A DNA stretch of 64,000 bases, taken from the NCBI GenBank assembly GCA_009363875.1, contig CM018683.1, positions 63,489,207 to 63,553,206 on the forward strand, given 5' to 3'. The position numbers and the translations under genes were made by a program. This DNA comes from Mikania micrantha. Lineage: Eukaryota > Streptophyta > Magnoliopsida > Asterales > Asteraceae. The number at the start of each line of letters is the position of its first letter. Within the stretch, counting starts at the first letter, position 1. The notes under the pieces were generated by a model. That model made no database searches. It had not been told where the DNA came from and saw nothing but the letters and a program-made list of their open reading frames with translations. Below are positions 53,865 through 63,604 of the stretch, in pieces.

Positions 53865-54430
53865 TGTTCGAGTATAGCTCAAATGGTCTTCAGGCTGGAC
53901 TTAATCATTGGCTTCTCTATTCCTGGCTATCCTGCTAAGAACAGAAAAACACCGTTAGCCTTATCGCAGGAGGGGATCTCCTGCGATTAGACTCCGGCGT
54001 GAGAATAAGTCTCTGGGTCGGGAAAGTAAGTTCAGCGAGAGATTAAGTAAAGTGAGCAAGAGTGAAGTGCGATTTGGAAGAGCAACCTGGTCCTGATATT
54101 TATACTAATCTTCTCCTGGAAGGCCGAGTTTCTGGGAACTGGAGCTTTCCTCTTTGGGTACGGTAGCCACATGCTTTTCTGAGTCCTTCCTTGTGTTCCT
54201 TGTATATTCCTTTTTGGTGAAAAGGGTTGACTCGATAACCTCAACACCTTTTCTGTTTTTCTCTTGACTTGACTGCATCTTCCTTCTACTTTTGGTGTAA
54301 AAGCCTCACTCCGGGTTTCCACGAGCATTCCTCCGGTTAATCCGGTTCGTCTTGACATTCCTGGCTGTCCGGCCTTCCTACCATACCAAATTACTTGTGT
54401 CTTGTGTGGGACCACTATCCCATGTCATCA
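53865..54430 (-). repeat. 5' LTR of the Tat element
   Basis: 566 bp, pairing with 44337-44902, and adjoining the CTACT duplication at 54431-54435. It would drive the minus-strand gag-pol transcript. Confidence 0.95.
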
Positions 54431-54435
54431 CTACT

Positions 54436-55186
54436 AAATAAATTAGAAATTATATTTGAGTTGAACGTCATTTTACGTAATGATTATTTGTTATATATGT
54501 AATTTAGAAAAGGCAAATTGGATTTAAATAATTCAAACTTGATGAATTGGCCGCTGCCGATTTCAACTATGAAAATCCCTGATAATGGTACGAACTTTCA
54601 ACATATTTACCTCTGACGGACTGCCGTCAAGAAAACCCTAATGACGTTAACTTTTTTTTCGAGTTTCGAACGGATTTTTGAGGGCTTTTGTTCAGATGGA
54701 GAATACGAGTCGAATGACGTATAACTTATCTCGAAACGTTGCACAAACATTGTTATTCATGAATCGCAACATATTAATAGCTAGATACAAAACCTAAGTT
54801 CTTGTTGAATTTAGTTTTATTGTTATATGTGATTTGCATGTTGCAAACATTGGTTAGGATATAAATCATTTCATACATATACATAAACATAGATTAATAG
54901 ACTGGAACGGTAAACTACCTTCCAAACTTAGACTTAGATCTTTATGTAAAAAAGCGAAAATATGTATTATCTCAAAGTGTGAATTACTTGTTTTGAGACT
55001 TAAGACCTCCTGCTGACGTCATTTCTTCTTTCTTTCTTTCTTTCTTTTTTTTATGAACACAAATGGTTTTGCTTTTGGTGGGCTTTTACACTCGTTTTAA
55101 AGGTTTTTACCAAGATGGAGAATTATAAATGCTATCGTCTTAATATTGACCGACTCTTTAGTATACACAATGTCCAAGTCATTGAA
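54436..55186. other. Non-coding DNA
   Basis: No gene recognised. A (TTTC)n microsatellite lies at about 55025-55048. Confidence 0.5.
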
Positions 55187-55194
55187 ATATAACC

Positions 55195-55669
55195 TAGGGC
55201 TGGAAATTTCAGACACGGACACGTTAACATGACATGACACGACACGACTTTAATATGTTTTGTGTTTATCCTTAACATGTTTCGTGTTTAAAACATGTTA
55301 CTTTAAGACCTGTTAAGACATGTTGAGACCCATTAAAACCCGTTAAGAATTGTTTTAAATTTAGAATTTAAAATAAATAATATAATAAAATAGGTGGTAA
55401 CCGTTTACCTTCTAAAAATTTCTAATTTTCTAACCCTAGTTCTTTAACGGGTTCCATAACATGTTTTTTAACATGTGCTTTAATGGGTCTTCTATATTGT
55501 TAACTGTTAGCATGTTTCTTAATGCGTTCTTTCGTGTTTACGTATTTTTTACGGGTCGTGTTCTTGTTTGGAAAAACAGGCACAATAAGATTTCGTGTCG
55601 TTTTCGTGTCTACCCATTTCATGTTTCATGTCTTAACGTGTCATGTCTGACTTGTTATGACAACCCTTA
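55195..55669. mobile_element. hAT-like non-autonomous element (TAGGG family), member 3
   Basis: Begins TAGGGCTGG, ends CAACCCTTA, and is flanked by a perfect 8-bp duplication ATATAACC (55187-55194 and 55670-55677). The subterminal parts are made of GACACGACACG and CGTGTC repeats, with ACATGTT/AACATGT in the middle. Non-coding. Confidence 0.85.
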
Positions 55670-55814
55670 ATATAACCAACAAACCTAAAATTCCAAGGTC
55701 AATATTGTAAATTGGCTATAACACCTTGTCCTCCTACACTCACAAGACAAACAATCAAAGTACCATATAAACTTTCCATCTAGTTAATGTGTAACTAGTA
55801 ATACATGACTACTT

Positions 55815-56012
55815 CATATGTTAGTTAAAGGCATTTTCTCTTATAAGAAAAGGTTCAGGGTTCAAATCCAAACAAAAATGGATAAATTTGAAATAGTTAT
55901 GAGTATAACAGATTTGTCATTCAAAATAACATTAACTTGTACCTATAACAATATCCACAAAGTTAATCCACGATTTGCTTGTATAATTAAGAAACCGAAA
56001 AAAAAAACAATT
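55815..56012 (+). mobile_element. Possible tRNA-derived SINE
   Basis: A perfect B box GGTTCAAATCC is at 55859-55869, and TTAGTTAAAGG (about 55821-55831) is an A-box-like stretch about 30 bp upstream. The unit ends in an A run (about 55998-56009). No target duplication seen. Confidence 0.42.
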
Positions 56013-56611
56013 TAACCAAACGAGTTTCATAAACCATGAACCAAAACAACTGTTGTTTACTACATCATAAAAATAAGTGGAACTTGTTAAGTTAAAGTCA
56101 CTCCAACATGCTAAATAATGGTTTACATAAATACATGTAGGGACGGTCCCGAGAATTCATGTGCCCCGGACGTACTGAGAAAAAAATGCCCCTATCAAAT
56201 TATAAATTCGTATTTTTTGGTTTTGTATTTGAAGATATAAGTAATATATATAATATAAAAATGATTTTTAAATTTTTGTGCACGTGCAGAAAATAGGCCC
56301 TGGAGTCTGGACAGAGGTCGGGTTTGCCTCTCCCCAGGGCCTCTCATGATTCATGAATACATTGTCTCCATACGCAGTTGTATTTGCTGGTTGACAGGTC
56401 CATCCTTACACAAACCTAAAAATTTGGCATAATCAAAAAATCATGTGAGACATATGAATTCAAACAAGACAGCTATTTAGAGGTAGAAATGGACATGACC
56501 CGTTTGATCTGAACAATTCTTTTAGCGTACTAATACTTGAAAATTGTGTGAAATTGACCAGAACATAAATTATTTATCGAAACATATTCACATGTTCAAC
56601 CCAAAACTATG
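56013..56611. other. Non-coding DNA with an old transposon fragment
   Basis: TAGGGACGGTCCCGAG near 56138 and CCCCAGGGCC near 56333 look like a decayed hAT-type element, but boundaries cannot be fixed. No genes. Confidence 0.4.
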
Positions 56612-57055
56612 GTTGTAAAAGTCGCCTAGGGATTAATCAAGATTAATCGGCGTTAAACGGATTGTAATTTTTATATGTAATTTTACAAATATATACTATA
56701 TACACACATCAATATCAATAATTTAATATAATACTTCAAATAATTTAAAAAATAAACTTAAACATACTAAGTGAAATACTTCAAAGTTCAAACTTAAACA
56801 CTAATTTCAAAGTTTAGAAATAGATTTCGATATTTAGTGGCTATATTTGATGTTTCAGATGTTAGATATGATGTTTTAGAGACATTAATGATTTTGGGTT
56901 GAGAAATATCTCAAATAATCATTGATATGGTTCCCTTTTGCCCGAAAAAAGTCATAAAAAAAAAAGAAGAAGAAAAAAATTGGCCGCTTATGCCCCGCTT
57001 AGGTCAAAATCGACAAGGTTGGAGAGCGCCTAGCACCTAGGCCGATTTTTACAAC
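56612..57055. mobile_element. MITE with CCTAGG-rich ends, copy 2
   Basis: Same ends and interior as 7308-7824 (GTTGTAAAAGTCG...CGATTTTTACAAC), but with most subterminal CCTAGG repeats lost or mutated. It is therefore probably older or from a different source copy. The adjoining hAT-like element begins a few bases after its right end. Confidence 0.8.
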
Positions 57056-57058
57056 AAT

Positions 57059-57778
57059 CAGTGACGGAGCATAACTAAACTGGGAGGGGGCAAAATCTTA
57101 CGGAATCAAAAAATTTTTTTATCAATCGACCGGTATGTCTCGTTTAGTTGGGTTAAATGTTCGGATCTGTGATTCGGGTCAAGTCAGGTCAAACAAATAA
57201 AAATAAAAATGTCTAATAATTATTATTATCAGGGCCGGCTTAACCAATTGGAAGGCCCTATGAGACATAAAATGCAGGGCCCTTCATCCATTCGAAAACT
57301 TACATTCTTTTCATACATCTCTTTGATTCATTCGTTCTCTTGCAATCTTATGTGACTCTTTATTATGGGTGTTTGTGGTGGGTGTTTGTGGTCCGGTTTT
57401 TACGGTTTGAGCTTTCTACGTTTCGGCTTTCTAGTTTTGGGTTTTTTGAGCCCGTTAAAAATTAAGACCGAATCAAACCTAACCGTTTTACAGTTTGAGA
57501 CGGACTAATTACATTGTAATCCCAAATATAATTTTTACGGTTTGAGACGGACTAACCATTTTAATCTAAATGTCTAAACAAACAAAATGAGAGGGAGTCT
57601 AATAGGGTAAAAAAATGAGAGTGATGGAAAGACTACATATATTTTTTTAAATGTGTTTGGTTAATTTGTTTTAGGGAGCGAAGCCAGTATTTTAAAAAAA
57701 AATTGGCTTACGGTCCGAAAATTAACACTACTGGCGAAATAAATAAGGGGGCGACCTCCCTTCAATGCTTCGTCCCTG
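57059..57778. mobile_element. hAT-like non-autonomous element (CAGTGACGG family)
   Basis: Left end CAGTGACGGAGCA; right end, reverse-complemented, CAGGGACGAAGCA. The 8-bp flanks ACAACAAT (57051-57058) and ACAACAGT (57779-57786) match at seven positions. A further hAT-like start, CAGGGCCGGC, at about 57231 suggests another nested element whose end I could not fix. Confidence 0.78.
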
Positions 57779-57786
57779 ACAACAGT

Positions 57787-57992
57787 GCCCAAAACTAACA
57801 AGCACTTATTTAAGTGTTTATACTAGTTACAAAACCTGAAAATTTGTTTTTGAATTAGTATCAAATTTTGTGGTGGAATGAGAAATATCCGTAATTAAAA
57901 GTCAAAGTAAGAAACAGTTGGGCTTTCTTTTGATTATGTTGTTTGTGTTATGTGGAAACAAAAATTTATGAATTAAAGTTATGACAAAAAGG
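57787..57992. other. Spacer upstream of tRNA (downstream on its strand)
   Basis: AT-rich DNA without recognised features. It contains the tRNA gene's TTTTT terminator on the minus strand at 57986-57990. Confidence 0.5.
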
Positions 57993-58064
57993 TTCCATTG
58001 CCGGGAATCGAACCCGGGTCTCCTGGGTGAAAGCCAGATATCCTAACCGCTGGACGACAATGGA
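57993..58064 (-). tRNA. trnE-TTC: tRNA-Glu (anticodon TTC)
   Basis: The minus strand folds as a standard 72-nt tRNA: acceptor TCCATTG/CAATGGA (7 bp), D arm GTCC/GGAT, anticodon stem TCTGG/CCAGG with loop CTTTCAC (anticodon TTC at positions 34-36), T arm CCGGG-TTCGATT-CCCGG, discriminator A. A and B boxes are intact (GGTTCGATTCC), and CC is followed by TTTTT, an RNA polymerase III terminator. No intron and no encoded CCA, as expected for a nuclear gene. No covariance model was run. Confidence 0.96.
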
Positions 58065-59173
58065 TTGGTTGTTTGTTTTGTGTTTTAATAATATAAAACC
58101 TAATATTTTTGTGCACGTGTAAATCAGAAAATTGAATTTGAAATGATCTGTTATATTTTTTAATAGAAAATGCGTAATAAAATATAATTCAGTTTTATTT
58201 TCGTGTTAAGGGACCAAATTTAATTTATACGTAACAAAGTGGAAAATTCTAACATCCGTGATAAAAGTATTAAAACCATACAGAAAGTTTATATATGCTT
58301 AATTTCTTTTTCTTTTTCTTTTATTTTTGTTGTCATTACGTTGAGGAGTCCTGCTTTTACATAATGTTTATATTGAAATATATTTACAATAAAAATGTTA
58401 TTATAGTATATTCACAATTTAAAAAGTGTGGATGGAAACAACACATTTGACCACCCAAGCATTAAGACAACTTGATAAAATTAGGTCAAAATGTTGATTA
58501 AGGAGTCTAGACCTTAACGGTATATTCAGATCAAATTAGTGGTTGTTTATTTGCATCTGAATGACATTAAGAGGTCACATCAGAATGGTTCATAACCTCT
58601 TAATCATTCAGACTTAGGGTTACCTCTTAACCATTCAGAGGTTATGAACCATTACCAACATCTTAACCATTCAGACTTAAGGAGATTTTTTAACCATTCA
58701 TATGCTATGAATCATTAAGAGGTAGCCTCTGAATGAGATTAAGAGGTGAAATTAAGTGTTCCTAGAAAACAAAAGCGAATGGAAAAAATAAAAATTTACT
58801 TTATTTCACTCGTCATGGTTTTAAACGAAACTTAGATCGGAAAGTTGATAAAAATAAATTGCAACAGTGAATTTGGAGAGCTTCATTACCGAAAAAGAAA
58901 AAAAGAATAATGACAAAAGAGGTAAATATCTTATATATGAACACATTTAATTTTAAATAAAACTTATTGAAGTTTATAGATTTCACAAATTGAAATTTTA
59001 CCGGATACGTGTTATTGTTGTTATTTAAACATTATATTTATATTTGAATCGGGTATATAAATAAAATTTATAGTAAGCATATAACCCAAAAAAAGAAAAT
59101 TATATAAATCAACATTAACAACTATGAAAGAGAACTGTATCCCTAAGTCAACATGTTAGCTTCTTATGCATAT
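58065..59173. repeat. Non-coding DNA with a fold-back MITE fragment
   Basis: About 58540-58770 is a dense array of AACCATTCAGA/TCTGAATGGTT and CCTCTTAA/TTAAGAGG phrases in both orientations, similar to the ends of the elements at 60536-62297. It is probably a relative of those PIF-like MITEs. The remainder is AT-rich without genes. Confidence 0.55.
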
Positions 59174-59176
59174 TAA

Positions 59177-59594
59177 GGTCTTGTTTGGGATTGCTTAGTT
59201 AACTTTAAAAGGACTTTTTATTAAAAGTGTTTATTAATTTATAACTTTTTAAAAATGAAGTTTTTAAAAATGTGTTTAGATTAACTTTTCCAAAATAAAA
59301 TTTTAAAATGACTAAAAATGACATTTTTTTATCGACATCATTTTAAGGTTATTGGGTAAAAGGTAAAGAATGTGGTAGATTTGTAATTTTATGTCAATAA
59401 GTCATAAATCATTTTGAAAAGCTAGAATTTTTAGCTTTTAAAAAAAAAACTTATTAACCTTTTACAAAAAGTCATTTTCAAAATTTATTTTCAAAAGTCA
59501 TTTTAAGTTTGGTAAACAATTTATTAACTTAATGGCTTTTTAAAAAAGCCAATAAGTCAATAAGTCATTTTTAGATGAAACCCCAAACAAAGCC
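59177..59594. mobile_element. Tourist/PIF-like MITE
   Basis: Left end GGTCTTGTTTGGG; right end, reverse-complemented, GGCTTTGTTTGGG. Flanks are TAA and TTA, in keeping with the 3-bp A/T-rich target of PIF/Harbinger elements although not identical. The interior has AAAAGTCATTTT and AATAAGTCAT palindromes. Confidence 0.68.
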
Positions 59595-59662
59595 TTACAA
59601 AATGTTTAATTAAAAAACCATGTGTTGTTTATTTTCAAATATCAAGGAACGGACACTCAGAT

Positions 59663-60022
59663 TAGGGGTGTTCATTAGGTCGGATAACGAGTTATTCAGA
59701 TCGGGTTATTCGGATTTGAAAATTTTAAAACTGTATCCGAAACCCGACTCAGTCCGGATTCAAAATTTGTTAATCCGATCCAAATCTATCCGAAAAACCC
59801 TAATAAACTTACTTTTCCATCTGAATAATCCGAACAACCCGAATAATCCGTATAAACAGGGTTTATTTGGGTTATTCTAATTGAATTCGGATATCCGATC
59901 CGATTCGAATTCGAAAAGCGGGTAGCCTATCCGAATGTATCCCGAATCTTCGAATCTTTAATTCGGGTCAGTTTTTCGGGTTTCGAATACTATTCGGTTT
60001 TCAGATTTTTTGAACACCCCTA
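59663..60022. mobile_element. hAT-like non-autonomous element (TAGGG family), member 4
   Basis: TAGGGGTGTTCA at the left, TGAACACCCCTA at the right (a perfect 12-bp inverted repeat), and a perfect 8-bp duplication ACTCAGAT (59655-59662 and 60023-60030). The interior is built of TCGGATTATTCGG and CCGATCC-type repeats. This is the best-preserved of the four members here. Confidence 0.92.
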
Positions 60023-60124
60023 ACTCAGATCATCCTTACGGAAATAACATGTTGTTTAGTGATGAGAAAATGAGTATTTAAAAGTAGATTTTTCTGGGAA
60101 AAAACTCTAGCTAAATAAAAATTA

Positions 60125-60443
60125 TCTACCTACTCTAATAAAAGAGTATTTTTAGGGGACACGTGTCGTGTTCTGGTTAAATCTGAAAATGTTTTTCCTG
60201 CTTCTCTCTCATAATAAATACTATTAATTTTAGTAATTATATTATATAATTAAATATTAAAAAAAATAGTTTTCATATTCAAATAATGTACTAATATATT
60301 AAAATTTAATAAACAATAATAATAATTCAATTATATCTTATCCTAAATATAATTTTATAATTTTTAAATATTTAGTATTATTTAATGTTAATAAATTAGA
60401 TTTTCTATTATTCAACTCGTGTAATACATGAGGTTTAGGCTAG
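60125..60443 (+). mobile_element. Small non-autonomous Helitron
   Basis: Begins TCTACCTACTCTAATAAAAG after an A and ends CTAG before a T. A hairpin CTCGTG-TAATA-CATGAG lies about 10 bp before the CTAG. These are the standard Helitron signatures: 5' TC, 3' hairpin plus CTRR, insertion between A and T with no duplication. 319 bp, non-coding. Confidence 0.82.
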
Positions 60444-60577
60444 TATATATATTATGAAAAGAAGAGTGTGAACCGGCTAAGGCGGGTCTCTCCAGCCTCG
60501 AACATGGGTCTTTCTCAAAGGTTTGGAGGCCACTAAGGGGATGTTTGGTAGTCTCTTAATGATTATTAAGAGACTAC

Positions 60578-61313
60578 GGGGCTGTTTGTTTGGGTCTGAA
60601 TGGATCTGAATGGGTCTGAATCTGAATGGTTCAGATTCAGACCGTTTGTTTCAACATCTGAATGGAGGTCTAAATGATTCAGACTTGGAGATGAGTCTGA
60701 ATGGGAAGGAAAGAGGCTGAATGGGAAGGAAAGAGGCTGAATGGCTGCTCCCAATCGTCGACCTCCTCCCTACCGATGGTCATCCAGCCCCAATCGTCGA
60801 CCTCCTCCCTACCGATGGTCATCAAGCCCCAATCGTCGACCTCCGCCCTGCCGCCCATCCGGTCTCTTTACCGCCGTCACTCCGCACGTCGCCGCCCCGA
60901 CGACCTACGCCGCATCTTCTTCGGCAGTTCACTACGCTCGACCTGATACAGATTCATGAGCTGAAAAACTATATTTGGGAATGGGCCAGTGAGTGAATTG
61001 TAAGACAATTTGAGATTAGAAAGCTTCGTTAACGGAGAAAAGTGTCTGGAATTGCGCCAAAGAAGCCACATGAACTCAGCCTTGGAAAGATTAGGCAATT
61101 GCGGAGGAATAGGGCGGCCGACGGCAAAGGGAGAGGGTGGGGGTGGCATTTAATGGGCATTTATTTTCATTCAGACGTGGGTATATATTTTCAATTCAGA
61201 CATGGAACCAAACAGTCCAAACCGGTTCAACACTTAACCATTCAGAGCCTCTTAACCATTCATATATCTTAATCATTCAGCACTTAATGGTTCAGACGTT
61301 ACCAAACGGCCCC
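60578..61313. mobile_element. PIF-like element carrying a leucine-rich-repeat gene fragment
   Basis: Ends GGGGCTGTTTG and CAAACGGCCCC, with TAC on both sides (60575-60577 and 61314-61316). The subterminal parts are TCTGAATGG repeats. At 60745-60870 a GC-rich 36-39-bp unit (AATCGTCGACCTCCTCCCTA core) is repeated three times. On the minus strand, about 60950-61115, the frame reads PQLPNLSKAEFMWLLW and LTKLSNLKLSYNSLTGPFP, the plant-type leucine-rich repeat, so a host LRR gene piece has been captured. The fragment is short and ends without a gene. Confidence 0.72.
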
Positions 61314-61343
61314 TACATTTTAATAGTCTCTTAATGATACTTA

Positions 61344-62190
61344 GGTGGTGTTTGTTTTTTAAGAGGTAAAACATCTGCAGTCTGCGGACCACGTCTGCAA
61401 ACATCTTTTGCAGAAGAGGTGGACCAAACCCCTGCAAGAAGAGCTTTTGGGGGTGTTTGTTTTTTATTAACCTTAAAACCTCTTCCCAACCCCACCATCC
61501 CAACCCAACGTCGACCTCTTCCATGGTTACCCAACCCCACCGTCGACCACCTCCCTGCTCAGCCTAGCCCCGCCGTCTCCCACCTCCCTGCTCAGCCCAA
61601 CTCCACAGTCGCAGACGTCACCGATCGTCACACCATCTCCGAACCTAGGGTTCCTTTTCGTCGCTCATCTCCGATCTTCGAACCTAGGGTTCGTTTTTGT
61701 CGCCCCTCATCTCCGATATTCGAACCTAGGGTTCGTTTTCGTCGCCCCTCATCTTCGATTGAAGACCACCACTGCGCAGGGACGAAGGGTCGCGACGCAA
61801 GGACGAAGGCGACGGTGGTCGCGGTGGTAAATCGCGAAGAACCAGCGGCGATCGTGGCTGTAAATCGCGAAGAAGCAGCGGCGGTGGAGGGGGAAATCGC
61901 GAAGGGGTGGTTGTCGGCGGTGGAGATGGTGGTTGTCGGCAGTGGAGCTCTTGGGTGTCGGCGGTGGAGCTGGGGTGAAGGGGGCGACGAACTGAGAAGA
62001 GGCAGAAGAGGTTGGAAGAGCTCAAGAAGAGCTTGGTCCACGTCTGCGCCAAGAAGAGGCCGCGCAGACCTTTTTTAATGAAATGTCTGCGAGAAAACAA
62101 ACGGTCTGTTGAGTGCCAACGTCTGCCCGCGTCTGCGCGGCGCAGACATAAGAGGTTACGCAGACCTTTTGGCAAAAAACAAACACAACC
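61344..62190. mobile_element. PIF-like element with a GC-rich captured interior
   Basis: Ends GGTGGTGTTTGTTTTTT and, reverse-complemented, GGTTGTGTTTGTTTTTT, with a perfect TTA duplication (61341-61343 and 62191-62193). A second inner start (GGGGGTGTTTGTTTTTT at 61449) suggests another nested copy. The interior is GC-rich, with a unit of about 39 bp (GAACCTAGGGTTCGTTTT, CGCCCCTCATCTCCGAT) repeated three times at about 61635-61765. Overlapping open frames on both strands of this region have no recognisable domain. Confidence 0.75.
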
Positions 62191-62567
62191 TTAATCATTC
62201 GGACTTAAGGTTACCTCTTAATCATTTAGATGTTTTGAATCATTATAAGGTAGTCTATTAATGACTATTAAGATTTAAGAGGCTATCAAACAACCCTTAC
62301 CACCCAAACAAGGGCACTCCTGAGAGGGGGTGGGACAACAATAACAATATGATTGGGGACTTAGGGGTTGGGAACAATATGAGCTGGGTTGATTAGTATC
62401 ATTCTCTTAATCCTAAAGGTATTGTCAGGTCTGAAGGTTCGCATTGGGCGAACTTTTACTGGGCTTGGGATTTTTTTGTGGTCATGGGTATGCAGGGCAA
62501 TTATGGTTGGAATGACTATGGCTGCTCTAGGTGGACCGGGAGGAGTTTGCTCAACAGGGGTCTTAGT

Positions 62568-63604
62568 CAGTGGCGTACCCACTCTATGAAGTGGGGGGAC
62601 AGCCGCTCTCCTTGAATTTTTTTTTTCAGTAGTATATATATGCCAAAATCCTGACCGACCCCTTAATATTTTGCAATCGCCCCCCTTAAATTTGCATAAT
62701 TGGACTTGTGATGATAATTCAAGTGATAATTATACTAGTTTTTTTGGAGAAAAAGTTACTTAAAAAAGTCTCCATATATACTGTTTTGGATAAATTTTAA
62801 AGGATAAAATTCATTAGATAACAACTAGGCCAGAAAATTTCAACTCGTAACTAAGATAAATGCGTAGATAATTATTGAATTTTGGGTTGAAATGATTAAC
62901 ATTGTAACATAGAATGCATGTGTTGAAATGAGTAACACCCTCACACAATACGAGTCAAGATGAATAACGTAAAAATTATGTAAATATAATTGATTTTTTT
63001 TTAAAAATAGGTGGGTTGTGAGAGATGGTTGGGTTTGTAGGTGGAAAATGAATTGAGTGGTGTTTCTAGGGAACTCGCAGGGGGGGGGGGTGTGCGACTT
63101 CCACTAAACTCGCAAGGGGGGGCTGCGACCTATTTTGAAAAAAAATTCATCAAACGGATAAGAATAATCAATAATATATTTGATAAGAAAATCACTAAAA
63201 ATTATTCAATTAAACTATTTGTTTACTTACAATTCATTTTAACTTTAACAAAATTGATATTTTTAAAATGACTTATTTAAACCCAAACTAATTTTGCTTA
63301 AAATTCATCCTAACCAAATAACCCAAACTGATTTTGCCTAAAACTCATCCTAACATGCACTCATCCCGGCCTGTACCTGTTTGATCCGTTACCTAACTCA
63401 ACCCAACCAACCTATTTTGCAAGACATAAAAACAACTTTAGATGTATATGTGAATTTAGTTTGATTGTTTTCTTAACATGACCCGACCTGATTCAACATA
63501 AATTGATCTGAACAAAAGAGGAAACAAAATTTATTACATAACGATCTTCAAATATCATAAAAAAATTTCGCCCCCCATTAAAAAAGTTTCTGGGTCCGCC
63601 ACTG
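62568..63604. mobile_element. hAT-like non-autonomous element, 1,037 bp
   Basis: Left end CAGTGGCGTACCCA, right end TGGGTCCGCCACTG (inverted, one mismatch), and a perfect 8-bp duplication GTCTTAGT (62560-62567 and 63605-63612). Subterminal GGGGGG/CCCCCC runs are present at both ends, and a G run at about 63080-63090. No transposase. It interrupts the tryptophan-rich ORF in phase; setting it aside rejoins the frame. Confidence 0.93.

Larger units (their letters stand above)
44337..54430 (-). mobile_element. Tat-lineage Ty3/gypsy retrotransposon with antisense accessory gene
   Basis: LTRs of 566 bp (44337-44902 and 53865-54430) are flanked by a perfect duplication CTACT (44332-44336 and 54431-54435). 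On the minus strand they read TGATGACG/TGATGACA...CTCGAACA. The order on the minus strand is primer site, gag, protease, RT, RNase H, a second (archaeal-type) RNase H, integrase; then, on the plus strand, a spliced accessory gene before the 3' LTR. The dual RNase H and the antisense gene are marks of the Tat group (Retand/Grande/Ogre relatives). By eye about 20 LTR differences, about 3.5%. Four frameshifts and one stop break gag-pol. Confidence 0.95.
60536..62297. mobile_element. PIF-like MITE carrying two nested elements
   Basis: Outer ends are AGGGGATGTTTGGTAGTCTC and, reverse-complemented from the right, AGGGTTGTTTGATAGCCTC. TA flanks it on both sides (60534-60535 and 62298-62299), or a 3-bp target if one base has changed. 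Short arms of TCTTAATGATTATTAAGAGACT type lie at each end. Inside are two further elements, 60578-61313 and 61344-62190, so three insertions are stacked. Confidence 0.65.

Noticed and set aside
55195..55669. Functional gene at 55461-55670
   Set aside because: The frame is produced by CGTGTC/ACATGTT repeats inside a hAT-like element with a perfect 8-bp duplication.
61419..62175. Several overlapping 130-220 codon frames on both strands
   Set aside because: They lie inside a GC-rich PIF-like element with tandem units, and overlap one another in different frames without any domain. Kept only as possible captured sequence.
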